A stretch of DNA of 44,364 nt, from contig CAIYSZ010000089.1 of the NCBI GenBank assembly GCA_903928965.1, forward strand, positions 1 to 44,364, written 5' to 3'. A program made the translations under genes and the position numbers. The notes under the pieces were generated by a model. That model had not been told where the DNA came from. It ran no database searches and saw nothing but the letters and a program-made list of their open reading frames with translations. Shown piece after piece: positions 17,329 through 26,101 of the stretch (positions are counted from its first letter, which is position 1; every line of letters starts with the position of its first letter). This DNA is from an uncultured Pseudomonadota bacterium. GTDB lineage: Bacteria; Pseudomonadota; Gammaproteobacteria; Methylococcales; Methylomonadaceae.

Positions 17329-18225
17329 ATGGCTAAAATACATGTAGTCAAACAAGGCGAGCATATTTCATCCATTGCCTCAAAATATGGATTTTACGAT
17401 TTCAACACCCTCTGGAACGACCCAGCCAACGCGGACTTGAAAGCACTGCGCAAAAATCCCAACGTGCTGTATCCGGGAGACCAAATCAGCATCCGGGACA
17501 AAAAAATAAAGGAAGCGCCGCGTCCCATCGACAATAGTAATCCCTTCAAATTAAAACGTTCGAAATTAACCCTGCATTTAGTGCTGGAAAACATCTACCA
17601 TCAACCGATAGCCAACGCGCAATGTCAATTGCAGGTAGACGGAAGCAGTTTCGACCTGACCAGCGACGGCAAGGGCATGATCCAACAAGACATACCCATG
17701 TCCGCCTCCCAAGCGGTACTGCGCATCAAAAATCCGGAAACGCCATGGAACGATACGCTAATCAATCTTAATATCGGTCATATGGACCCGGTCGATCAAC
17801 TATCCGGTCAGATCGCCAGACTCAACAATCTGGGCTATTTCGCCGGACCGTTACCTAGCGATAGCGAAGACACGGCCACCGGCCATGGCGATGCCGGTAA
17901 TAACAGCGCCAGCGGCGGCGGCAACAATGCCGGCGCGGACAATAACGCTAGCGCGGGCGACAATTCAGGCGGCGGCAACGACAATGCCGATGACAACAGC
18001 GCTGGCGATAACAACAATAATAATAACAACAATAATAGCGGAGACGACAGCGCCGGCGCTAACAATAGCGATATCGGCGGCGATACACAAAACAACGCCG
18101 AGAAGGAGCGGCAATCACTGTTCCAATCGGCGGTGGAAGAATTTCAATGCGATTATCACTTGACCGTGGACGGCGTTTGCGGGCCGATGACGCGAGCCAA
18201 ACTGCTGGAAATTCACGGCTGTTGA
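17329..18225 (+). CDS. LysM and split peptidoglycan-binding domain protein
   Basis: A 298-residue protein without a signal peptide. Residues 3-50 are a LysM domain (VKQGEHISSIASKYGF ... YPGDQISI). Residues ~78-150 form a small beta domain (LTLHLVLENIYHQPIANA) of the kind that sits beside VgrG genes. Residues ~155-176 (DQLSGQIARLNNLGYFAGPL) start a PG_binding_1 fold, and residues ~257-298 (QSAVEEF, VDGVCGPMTRAKLLEIHG) finish it. Between these halves lies an ~80-residue low-complexity block rich in Asn, Gly, Asp and Ala, with nine consecutive Asn. In related proteins the fold is continuous, so the block appears inserted at the loop. An AGGAG ribosome site precedes the ATG. It likely anchors or carries cargo at the cell wall; it is the last intact gene of the cluster. 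Confidence 0.75.
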   Translation: MAKIHVVKQGEHISSIASKYGFYDFNTLWNDPANADLKALRKNPNVLYPGDQISIRDKKIKEAPRPIDNSNPFKLKRSKLTLHLVLENIYHQPIANAQCQLQVDGSSFDLTSDGKGMIQQDIPMSASQAVLRIKNPETPWNDTLINLNIGHMDPVDQLSGQIARLNNLGYFAGPLPSDSEDTATGHGDAGNNSASGGGNNAGADNNASAGDNSGGGNDNADDNSAGDNNNNNNNNNSGDDSAGANNSDIGGDTQNNAEKERQSLFQSAVEEFQCDYHLTVDGVCGPMTRAKLLEIHGC

Positions 18226-18277
18226 ACGCTTTTTCCGCACCGCATTGCACGGACGCCGCGGCCGGCTCACAAGCCGG

Positions 18278-18575
18278 CTACAAATTGGGAAACCCGCTCT
18301 CCTTTAGCGCATCCGCCAAGGCATTCTGACACAATAAGCGTTGCGCGTCGCCGTCGCCGCCGGAATACCCTTGCGGAAACCGGCGCTTGAAATTCGGGTC
18401 TAGCTTTGCCGCCGCCGCGGAAAACGCCGCCGCCGAAATGGAAACCATGGTCCGAAGCGAAAGCGCAAATCATCAGCCCGCCAGCAAGCCACCGGCAACA
18501 AACCGACGTTAATCTTATTGAACTGATCCGCGGCGCTCGTTCCCACCCAAATAGGGGTTGGTTCGGCCACGGCAT
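18278..18575 (-). pseudogene. Remnant of an OmpA-domain cargo protein
   Basis: On the minus strand one frame reads QFNKINVGLLPVACWRAD and then DLRFRFG, which clearly matches QFNTLRSGLLPVACWRVD and DLRFEFD of the protein encoded at 12736. After the phrase the frame is lost, and a different frame (starting MVSISAAAFSAAAAKLD) runs on to a TAG at 18278. The OmpA core (GHADP, LSGRRA) is absent. This looks like the broken N-terminus of a second OmpA-type gene in inverted orientation. Confidence 0.65.
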
Positions 18576-18761
18576 GTTGACCGCCGGCATTAATGATTCT
18601 TGATGCAACTGAATCCAAGCCTGGACCCACCGTGTTTGTTTGCGCGGCAAACTACCGGCAATAAGTTCAGCGTCCAATATTGAAAATACAGCCTCTTTCA
18701 CCCGCGCTTCCCAACGGCTATCCGCCATTCGACTAACCCTACCCAAGCATGCTAGTAACAT
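18576..18761 (-). pseudogene. DUF4160-like fragment
   Basis: Minus-strand codons from about 18728 read EAVFSILDAELIAGSLPRKQ followed by TRWVQAWIQLHQESLM, which resembles the C-terminal half of DUF4160 proteins, small proteins often paired with DUF2442 in toxin-antitoxin-like modules. The N-terminal half with its usual FH/HxH segment is missing, replaced by MADSRWEARV. The fragment runs into the OmpA-like remnant without a clean end, so two unrelated gene pieces are joined here. I do not regard the 164-residue open frame across both as a real gene. Confidence 0.55.
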
Positions 18762-18866
18762 GCGTGCGGATGATTTCTTTCCGCCAGTCTAGTCTTGTCA
18801 GTCAAAACCCGGCCTCGCATAAACCAACTTCCCGGGAATGACCGCCTAACGGCAAGGAGTTGACTA

Positions 18867-21800
18867 ATGCCAGAGCAAAACCCCTACCTAGCCCGCATGC
18901 AAGCGGAACGGGAGCAAGCACTACGCTTGTCGCTGGCGCAAGCGGTAACCCGGCGACCGGACCAGGAAGCGGCGGCGCAACATTTAGCCCAAACCCTGGA
19001 TCAACCGGTAGACGCGGTGCGGCAAGACCTGCCGCAAGCCAAGCAACAAGCCGAATTGGCTAACGTCGACTTCAACGGCCTAGCGCGGCAAAGCCCGGTA
19101 ACCAGCCGTTTTTTAAGCGACCCGGATTTCGCCGCCAAGGCGCACGACGACATCCCCCAATTAAGCGGCCTGGAGCAAGCGCTGCGCTTTGCCAAGCATA
19201 GCGGCCAAGCCTTGTTGTCCGGCGCTTACGCCTTCGGCGAAGGCGTGGCCGGGCAAATGGAAGCCGGCGCGGATTTAGTCAGCCGCGCCCTGACCGGCCC
19301 GCTGGCCGACGCACGGGTATTGCCGGTTGACGCCGCCGCGCCGCTGGCCGCCGCCTTCCGCCGCTTGCGGCAATCGCAACGCGACTGGCGCGCCTATCTT
19401 ACCCCGCAAACCGATGACTCCACCGCCGCCGGCTATTATTCCGGCCTGCAATCGTTAACGCAAAACGTAATGACCTGGCCGTTGGCGCTGGCCACCGGCC
19501 AAGCGGAGCTTGCTTTACGCACCATGGCCCTAAACACCGGCGGCGCGGCCTACGGCAAGGCCAGAGACGCCGGCCTGCCGCCGGAGCGCGCGGCGCTGTA
19601 CGCCGGCGGCGATGCAGCCATCGAATACGCCACCGAACAAGCGCCCTTCCTCAGTCTATTCAAGGATGTTAAACTAGGGCAACCGATGCTCGGCGTATTG
19701 TTCAAACAACTGGCGCACGAGGTTCCCGGCGAGCAAGCGGCCACCTTGCTGCAAGACTTCAATGAATACGCCGTGCTACACCCCGAGCAAAGCTTGCAAG
19801 ACTATTTAGACGCCCGCCCGGACGCCGCCTGGCGAACCCTGATCGCCACCGCCACCGCGACCGCCGGTCAAACCGGCATCGCGCACGCCGTGCAACGCAT
19901 CAGCCAAGGCAAACAGGCGGACTATCAAACCTCCGAACAACTTGGCCGGCAACTGCGGGATATTGCAACCTGGGCCGCCGCCAGCCGCCTGGGCCGGCGC
20001 GACCCGGATGCGTTGCGGTCTTTCGCCGAGGCGGCCTTGCGGGACAGCCCTGCCCGGCAAGTCTATCTCGACCCGGACGTATTGCTGCGGCAATCGGCGG
20101 CTGAAAGCTGGTGGCGGCGCACCCAGCCGGAAGCCGAGCTGCAATTGGGGCGCGCCTTCGCCAGCGGCGCGGAATTAAGCCTGCCTTTGAGCGACTTTGT
20201 CAGCCGGGTGGCCAACAACGAATTGTTACAACCGCTGCTGGACGAATGGCGGCTGGAAGGCGCGCCGCATTCCCTGGCCGAGGCGGAACGCCTGGCGGCC
20301 CTGCATGCGGAAGATGTATTGCACGAGGTGCATCGCGAAATGGATTATGCGCGGATTCAAGGCCTCTTAGAACAAGACAAAGGCTTGCAACAGCGCTTGC
20401 GCGGACTGATCGAACAAGTGTCGCCGTTCACGTCCGTGGTCAACGACAACTACGCCGCCTTGCTAACCCAATTTTACGCGGTGCAAGCGGAAAAATTCGG
20501 CATCAGCGCCGAAGAACTGTACCGCCAATATCCGCTGCAAATCAGCGGCGAAGCCGCCGGCCGGCATATGCGCTTCGGACAAGCGGCGGACGATGAATAT
20601 TCAAAATTGCGCGCATCGGGCCTACATCTGGCCCATCCCCACTATAGAGCCGAGTTCATGCGCCAAGCGCGCGAAGTGGCGCAAACGCCGGAACACGCGG
20701 CCGCCTGGCAAGCGCTACGCCAACAATATCCGGATGAAGACGGCGATAGGGCTACCGCCATGTGGCTGGCCGAGTTGGCGGAACGAGGGCCGGCCAGCCT
20801 ACCGGATGGCCTAAAAAAAGCGCTGGACTATTTTTTACGCAAAGCCTATCTGACCGGCTGGCCCCTGAATCCGCAAAAGCAACAAGCCATGACCGAGGCC
20901 TTGGCCGCCGGCATCCGCGCCACCATCGGCGAAGCCGGGCCGGTACGCTCCGATTACGCGCCCGCCCCGGAACCGCCCGCCGCTCCGGCCTCGCCCGCGC
21001 CAACCGCGCCCGAATCCGACGCAGGAACCTCCGACGATCCGGCCCGTAAACCGCGCGGTCTGCCCGGTCTGCCGCCCTTACGCTCATTTTCGCCTGATAA
21101 TCTGGTTCCGCGCGCCTCCCTGCAACCGCCCCGGCCTCAGCTCAGCGTGCCGCCGCCGCTGGAAGCGGAGAACCGGCCGCCGTATTCCGGTCCCGCCACC
21201 GGGGCGCCCGCGTCCGAACCGCTCGACGCCTCCGGCTTCCCGCTTGCGGATGACGTCCTTGACGACGACCGCGGCTCCTATAACCCGTTCACCCGCGCCA
21301 TCAGCCTGCATAAAAACGCCGATTTATCCACGCTATTGCACGAAGCGGCGCACTTCTTTCTGGAAGTGCACATGGACTTAAGCGCGCGTATCTGGAATCA
21401 AGCCCTGCAACCCGCTCCCCCGCTGCAAGAAAACTTTCTGGACCCGGACTTAAGCCTGAACTCGGAAACCGAACAGGAAACGGCGCAAGCGCATCCCTTG
21501 CAAAATAATCTAGCGCCGCCGGGCCTTTACACCGTAACCGCCCATTTTGTGGAAAAAGAAAACCGCGTTTTGGGCTTGGACCAGGTAAACACCCCGCAAC
21601 AAGCGGCGCTAGCCATGGGTTATCTGCGCCGTTCCGGCCAGGATCGCTTCGACGCCTTAGTGACCGACGCCGAAGGCAAACCGCTGGCGGTGCTCGGCGC
21701 CCTGACGCGGGCGGAATCCAAACGCGCGCAATGGGGCGAACGCCTGGCGGCGGAAGCTTTCCGCGTCAAAGGCGCGGCGCATGTCTGGTTCGTACATGCA

Positions 21801-24800
21801 AGGCGGGTCAAGAACCACAACCAGACCCTGGACGACGTGGCTATCAATAAACGCCTGACCAAAATGTTTGCAGGCAGTTCGATACAGCCCATGGGATTAT
21901 TGACCTTGGGCAAACCGGCCAAGGACGGCTATATTTGGAGCTTCACGCCCAGTGAAGACGGGCCCGGCATCATAGGCATGGTCGGCGAAGCGCCGTGGCT
22001 GGAAGGCGTGCGCGGTAACATCAAGCAGCCGAAACCGGACAACGCGCCGCGCGTCCCGGTCTTGCAATTGACGTCCGCGCCGCGGCCGCGCAAAACCCAG
22101 CCGCAAGCCGACACGGCGGCGGTTCTATCCTGGACCGAGGAGCGTTCCGGCTTGCTGCTGCTGGACGCCGCGCAAAAACCGCGCGGCTTCATTCCCCTGC
22201 ACTCGCACGAGTTGATGGAACTGCGCGCGGAGCGGCGCATGGAAGCCCTGTACCGCGCCCTCGGCCTAGTGGATGCCAGATCGGCGCTGCTGATCAATTA
22301 CGGCGACATCAGCGACGCGGCCGGCGGCAACCTGCTGGCGTTTCTGCAACAAGCCGGCGTCCATGCGCGGGACATATTGCACGTGCGGCACGACAAATTA
22401 TACGGCAGCTTGCAAACCCTCCCGGCCAATGAAAACCAGCCGGATTTCAAGCAAGGCAAGCCTACCGGCGGCCCGCCGTTAGAACCTGGTCGATCAAACT
22501 CGCCGGCATCCGCGCCGCCGCTGGAACATGCCGGCCGGCAGCGCATTTTGCAAGACGCCTTTACCCTATTGCACTGGTTCGGGGTCAAGGATTTGCCAGC
22601 CTGGCAAGCGCTGAGCCTGGAGCAAAAACGCCAGCATCACGAAAAATTCGCCCGCGGCTTTGAAGCCTATTTATATGCCGGCCAAGCGCCAACTCAGGCG
22701 TTGCAAGCGCTGTTCGACCGGTTTCGGGCCTGGCTGCACGCCATATACGCCAACGTCAGGCAGTTGTTCGTCAACTTAAGCCCTGAAGTGCGCTCGGTAT
22801 TCGCCAATATGTTGGCCGCCGAATACGAATTACAAGCCGCCGAAAGCGCGCGCGGCATGCGCCCCCTATTCACCTCGGCCAAGCAGGCCGGCGTCGGAGA
22901 AGAAGAATTCGCCGCCTACGCCCAGCTCAAACGCTATGCCGCGGAATCCGCCCGCGGCGCATTGCAAGCCCTGACTCTGCAAGACTTGCAATGGGCTCAG
23001 CCCTTGCGCCGGCAAGGCCTAAATCGCTTGAAAAAAGCGCGCCGGCGCGAGCGCGAGGCCATCCGCAAAGCGGTGGAGCAAGAGCTGCGCAAACTCCCGG
23101 TTTACCGGGCCTGGGAACAATTGACCGGCAAAAAAGCCGCGCACAAACTGGAGATTGACGAGTTGCGCCAGCTTGGATTCAACGCCGGCGAAATCGAGCG
23201 CCTGCGGCGTTACGGCATGACCACCCGCACCGCCCACTGGAACGCCGACACCCTGGCCTCCTGGCACGGCTTCGACAGCGGCGAGCAAATGGTCCGCGCC
23301 TTGCTGCAAGCCGCGCCGCCGGAACCGCAAATCGAACGCGGCGTCGCCTGGCTGCTGTTGCAAAACCATGCCGAAATCGCCGCGCCCGGCGACATGCGCC
23401 GCGCCGTATGGCGAGTGTTGCACACCGCCTTGCGCGGCGAGTTGCTGGCCGTGGAGCACGACATACTGGCGCGTAACAGCGGCGGCCTGCGCGTCGGCGC
23501 GGAGGCCGTGGCGGCGCGGGCCGAGGATGCGGTGCGGCGCACGCCGCTAGCCGATTTACGCAGCGCACCGTTCGTGCGCGCCGAAATCCGCGCCGCCCGC
23601 GCCGCCGAACAGGCTTGGTCCGAGGGCGATATTGTCAAAGCCGCGGAATTGAAGCTCAGGCAATTGATTTGTTTTCACGCCGCGCGCGCCGCCATGCAAG
23701 CCGAAGGCCTGCTTTCAGACGGCTTAAGCGCTCTGCAAAAGCTGTACACCGAACCGCCCGGGCTCAAAAACAAACAAATAGACATGGTGTGGGGTTTTTT
23801 ATGGAACTTCGGGCTGGGCATGGAACGCGGCGACCCCTCCAGTCTGTTGCCCTGGCTGCGGGAACCGGCGCAACGCGATTGGCTGCCGGATTGGCCGCAA
23901 CGCTGGCTGCAAGACATACCGCCGCGCTACGTGGAACTGCCGGTCGAGGAATTCGAGGCCTTGCTGGGTTTCGTTAAACAAATCGTGCACGTGCTTAGCC
24001 TGCAACACCAAAAAACGCCGCTAGCGCCGGGACAAACCGAAACCTTGGCCAAACAGGCGCGCGCCATAATCAACACCCTGCAATCCAAAACCGCAATCGA
24101 AGCAGACCTGGATTTTGACGGCAACCCGCCGCTGCCCGATTTGTCGCAACTGCCCGACGGCGCGCATGACGCCGCGGTATGGGCCAGCCGGCTGGACGGC
24201 CTGCAATTGAGGGGGCCAGCGACGCGGCATTTAATCGAGCCGGCGCTGGCGGCGGCCGGCGACTTAGCGCTGCGGCGCTTGGCGGCGCAAACCGCCATCG
24301 GCGCCGCCTTGCGCGAAGTGTGGTCGCAGCCGGAAGAAAGGCGCTTCATCCCGGCCTTGGCGCAATCATTCAGCCGCGAACAGCGGATCATGATAGCTTT
24401 GAATTGCGGCAACCGGCAAAACCAAAATTACTTATTGCGCGGCCACGCCTGGAACGAACGCCAATTATGGGCGCTGCTGGACAGCCTAAGCAAACCGGAA
24501 TGGCAGGCTGTGCAAGCGGTGTGGGACTTATTCGACGCCTTCCGCCCTGAGCTGGACGAACGCAGCCAACGACTATACGGCATGCCCGCGCGCTTCGCCC
24601 CGCCGGAGCCGCGCATGATGTTGCTGCGCGGCGAACAAGGCGAACGCGAACCCCTAGCCCTGCGCGGCGGCTATTTTCCTATTCAATTTAATGCCGGTTT
24701 TCTGTCGGATGACGGCGACCGGGACATGGGCCGCGTCACCCGCCTAAGCTACCTGCAAGAATACCCAGGCAACAACCGGCAATTCTGGCCGCTGGATTTG

Positions 24801-25925
24801 CGCTGGCCGGCCTTGTTCAGCGGCCTGGACGCCATCGTGCACGATTTAAGCTGGTTTGAAACGTGGCTGGATCTGCGCCGCTTACTGCGCACCGACGCAT
24901 TGCGTCAAGCCATGGACAAACGCGACACTAATATTTTGTGGGATATGGATCGCTTCGTCGATCAACTGACCGTGGGCGGAGCGGCGGGCAATCGCGTCAT
25001 GCTGGCCGCCGCCGCGCAAGGCCGAGATCAGCGCTATGCGCTTAGCCTGGGCTATGCCGCCCTGGAGGCCGGCTTTCGGCAGGTCGGCTATTTCAACGCG
25101 CTGGAAGAGCTTGGCCCCTACTGGCTGGCCAAGGGCGTGCAAGCCTATTTGTTCGACCCCAAACGCCTGACGCAAGACGTGAACAACCGCTCCGAACAAA
25201 TCATGCAGCGCTCGTTCGATCATATCACCGACATCATGGAGCAACAAATGCGTCAAGAAACCGAATTGCCCATGACTATCTCCGTGGTCGCCAGTTTGCT
25301 GTTAATCCACGCGCGGCTCTTAAGCGAACTAGTGGTATGGTGGGCGGCTTACCTACGCGCGCTGAATGAAGGCATGTCCGACGAAATGGCCTGGGACGAG
25401 GCGGATGGCATCATGGATAAAACCCTGCCGCATGACCGCAAAAATATCCCCGGCCAGGAGCTGCAATACCTAGCCCTAGACTATTGGAATTTCATGCGCG
25501 CCGGCTATTCCCTGGGGCGGGATAGAGAAGACGCGCCGCGCTACCGCGGCAAAATCATCGCCGAATACCTATTGCGCCATCCACTGCCCTTGGTCATAGG
25601 CCGCCCGGTATTAAACGGACTCGGCGGCGCGGGCGCGGACTGGACGGAATTCTCGGACACGGTCATGCGGCATGGCATGGGCGAACATCTGGCCTGGTTG
25701 GGCGCGGAGCGCGAATTCGCGCAAAACGGCGCGCCGCAAGGGCGCGCGTTTGAATACATGGCGCGCATGGATTTCCGCGAACTCGGTTTCAAAAGTATGC
25801 CGGAATTCAAGGAATTGGAGGAATCCAACCAACTCTATTTATTGTTCATCACCGACATGATGCTGGAGCACGCATTTTGGCGCTATTCCGGGCATATCGT
25901 CAGTCAGGGCGACGAGCCGTCCTGA
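18867..25925 (+). CDS. Giant protein resembling phage large polyvalent proteins
   Basis: A 2352-residue protein with an AAGGAG ribosome site. N-terminal ~350 residues are helical (ARQSPVTSRFLSDPDF pattern known from phage internal-virion-type proteins). A Pro-rich linker spans ~690-780. Residues 810-835 (TRAISLHKNADLSTLLHEAA then HFFLEVH) hold a zinc-peptidase-like HEAAH at 825-829. Two RadC/JAB-like domains follow: ~884-1023 (DALVTDAEGKPLAVL) and ~1081-1178 (GLLLLDAAQKPRGFIPLHSH); both lack the HxH metal motif, and so look inactive. Long Arg/Ala-rich helices fill ~1250-1650. The C-terminus has GGYFPIQFN and a hydrophobic stretch near 2133-2165, then EGMSDEMAWDEADGIMDKT, also familiar from phage polyvalent proteins. 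Such proteins travel with DNA or virions into the new host. Here it stands alone between unrelated genes, with no capsid, portal, integrase or transfer genes. GC and codon use resemble the host, so it may be long resident. Confidence 0.7.
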   Translation: MPEQNPYLARMQAEREQALRLSLAQAVTRRPDQEAAAQHLAQTLDQPVDAVRQDLPQAKQQAELANVDFNGLARQSPVTSRFLSDPDFAAKAHDDIPQLSGLEQALRFAKHSGQALLSGAYAFGEGVAGQMEAGADLVSRALTGPLADARVLPVDAAAPLAAAFRRLRQSQRDWRAYLTPQTDDSTAAGYYSGLQSLTQNVMTWPLALATGQAELALRTMALNTGGAAYGKARDAGLPPERAALYAGGDAAIEYATEQAPFLSLFKDVKLGQPMLGVLFKQLAHEVPGEQAATLLQDFNEYAVLHPEQSLQDYLDARPDAAWRTLIATATATAGQTGIAHAVQRISQGKQADYQTSEQLGRQLRDIATWAAASRLGRRDPDALRSFAEAALRDSPARQVYLDPDVLLRQSAAESWWRRTQPEAELQLGRAFASGAELSLPLSDFVSRVANNELLQPLLDEWRLEGAPHSLAEAERLAALHAEDVLHEVHREMDYARIQGLLEQDKGLQQRLRGLIEQVSPFTSVVNDNYAALLTQFYAVQAEKFGISAEELYRQYPLQISGEAAGRHMRFGQAADDEYSKLRASGLHLAHPHYRAEFMRQAREVAQTPEHAAAWQALRQQYPDEDGDRATAMWLAELAERGPASLPDGLKKALDYFLRKAYLTGWPLNPQKQQAMTEALAAGIRATIGEAGPVRSDYAPAPEPPAAPASPAPTAPESDAGTSDDPARKPRGLPGLPPLRSFSPDNLVPRASLQPPRPQLSVPPPLEAENRPPYSGPATGAPASEPLDASGFPLADDVLDDDRGSYNPFTRAISLHKNADLSTLLHEAAHFFLEVHMDLSARIWNQALQPAPPLQENFLDPDLSLNSETEQETAQAHPLQNNLAPPGLYTVTAHFVEKENRVLGLDQVNTPQQAALAMGYLRRSGQDRFDALVTDAEGKPLAVLGALTRAESKRAQWGERLAAEAFRVKGAAHVWFVHARRVKNHNQTLDDVAINKRLTKMFAGSSIQPMGLLTLGKPAKDGYIWSFTPSEDGPGIIGMVGEAPWLEGVRGNIKQPKPDNAPRVPVLQLTSAPRPRKTQPQADTAAVLSWTEERSGLLLLDAAQKPRGFIPLHSHELMELRAERRMEALYRALGLVDARSALLINYGDISDAAGGNLLAFLQQAGVHARDILHVRHDKLYGSLQTLPANENQPDFKQGKPTGGPPLEPGRSNSPASAPPLEHAGRQRILQDAFTLLHWFGVKDLPAWQALSLEQKRQHHEKFARGFEAYLYAGQAPTQALQALFDRFRAWLHAIYANVRQLFVNLSPEVRSVFANMLAAEYELQAAESARGMRPLFTSAKQAGVGEEEFAAYAQLKRYAAESARGALQALTLQDLQWAQPLRRQGLNRLKKARRREREAIRKAVEQELRKLPVYRAWEQLTGKKAAHKLEIDELRQLGFNAGEIERLRRYGMTTRTAHWNADTLASWHGFDSGEQMVRALLQAAPPEPQIERGVAWLLLQNHAEIAAPGDMRRAVWRVLHTALRGELLAVEHDILARNSGGLRVGAEAVAARAEDAVRRTPLADLRSAPFVRAEIRAARAAEQAWSEGDIVKAAELKLRQLICFHAARAAMQAEGLLSDGLSALQKLYTEPPGLKNKQIDMVWGFLWNFGLGMERGDPSSLLPWLREPAQRDWLPDWPQRWLQDIPPRYVELPVEEFEALLGFVKQIVHVLSLQHQKTPLAPGQTETLAKQARAIINTLQSKTAIEADLDFDGNPPLPDLSQLPDGAHDAAVWASRLDGLQLRGPATRHLIEPALAAAGDLALRRLAAQTAIGAALREVWSQPEERRFIPALAQSFSREQRIMIALNCGNRQNQNYLLRGHAWNERQLWALLDSLSKPEWQAVQAVWDLFDAFRPELDERSQRLYGMPARFAPPEPRMMLLRGEQGEREPLALRGGYFPIQFNAGFLSDDGDRDMGRVTRLSYLQEYPGNNRQFWPLDLRWPALFSGLDAIVHDLSWFETWLDLRRLLRTDALRQAMDKRDTNILWDMDRFVDQLTVGGAAGNRVMLAAAAQGRDQRYALSLGYAALEAGFRQVGYFNALEELGPYWLAKGVQAYLFDPKRLTQDVNNRSEQIMQRSFDHITDIMEQQMRQETELPMTISVVASLLLIHARLLSELVVWWAAYLRALNEGMSDEMAWDEADGIMDKTLPHDRKNIPGQELQYLALDYWNFMRAGYSLGRDREDAPRYRGKIIAEYLLRHPLPLVIGRPVLNGLGGAGADWTEFSDTVMRHGMGEHLAWLGAEREFAQNGAPQGRAFEYMARMDFRELGFKSMPEFKELEESNQLYLLFITDMMLEHAFWRYSGHIVSQGDEPS

Positions 25926-25940
25926 TAAACAGCAACCCCG

Positions 25941-25976
25941 TTGTCGCATGCCCCGCCCGGCCGCGACAATTTGTCG
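25941..25976. promoter_or_regulatory. Three TTGTCG/CGACAA motifs, possible operator
   Basis: TTGTCGC at 25941-25947 pairs with GCGACAA at 25963-25969 across a GC-rich 15-base loop. CGACAA-T-TTGTCG at 25964-25976 forms a second palindrome that shares the middle motif. The block lies just after the giant gene's stop and 65 bases before the candidate nifF promoter. It could be a transcription-stop hairpin (but no T-run follows) or a regulator site. The TGT-N10-ACA spacing of a NifA site is not met. Confidence 0.35.
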
Positions 25977-26040
25977 GTTCCTTTCGCCGCACCCTAAGCC
26001 TAGGATTATGATATTACAATAATAATCCATGATTAAATTT

Positions 26041-26056
26041 TGGATTAATTCTTGCT
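26041..26056 (+). promoter_or_regulatory. Candidate sigma-54 promoter of nifF operon
   Basis: TGG, eight bases, TTGCT: the -24 GG and -12 GC are at exactly the spacing of sigma-54 promoters, and the TTGCT half is a good match. The CAC that usually follows TGG is absent (ATT instead). It lies 46 bases before the nifF start. Sigma-54 with NifA is the usual control of nif genes, but I see no clear NifA upstream site. Confidence 0.45.
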
Positions 26057-26101
26057 AGCTCAGTTTAACCCCTTGGCGTTTCAGACAAAAACAGGTGAGC
26101 T

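Noticed and set aside
18001-18060. Asn-run region as a CRISPR-like or tandem repeat array
   Set aside because: It is a simple codon-level low-complexity stretch inside one reading frame, with no repeat-spacer layout.
18267-18761. 164-residue frame as an intact gene
   Set aside because: Its two halves resemble unrelated proteins in different frames; it is better read as a remnant.
23019-24616. Many minus-strand frames inside the giant gene
   Set aside because: Arg/Ala/Gly-rich shadow translations of a GC-rich coding strand.
25942-25968. NifA binding site (TGT-N10-ACA) upstream of nifF
   Set aside because: TGT and ACA are present but 21 bases apart instead of 10.
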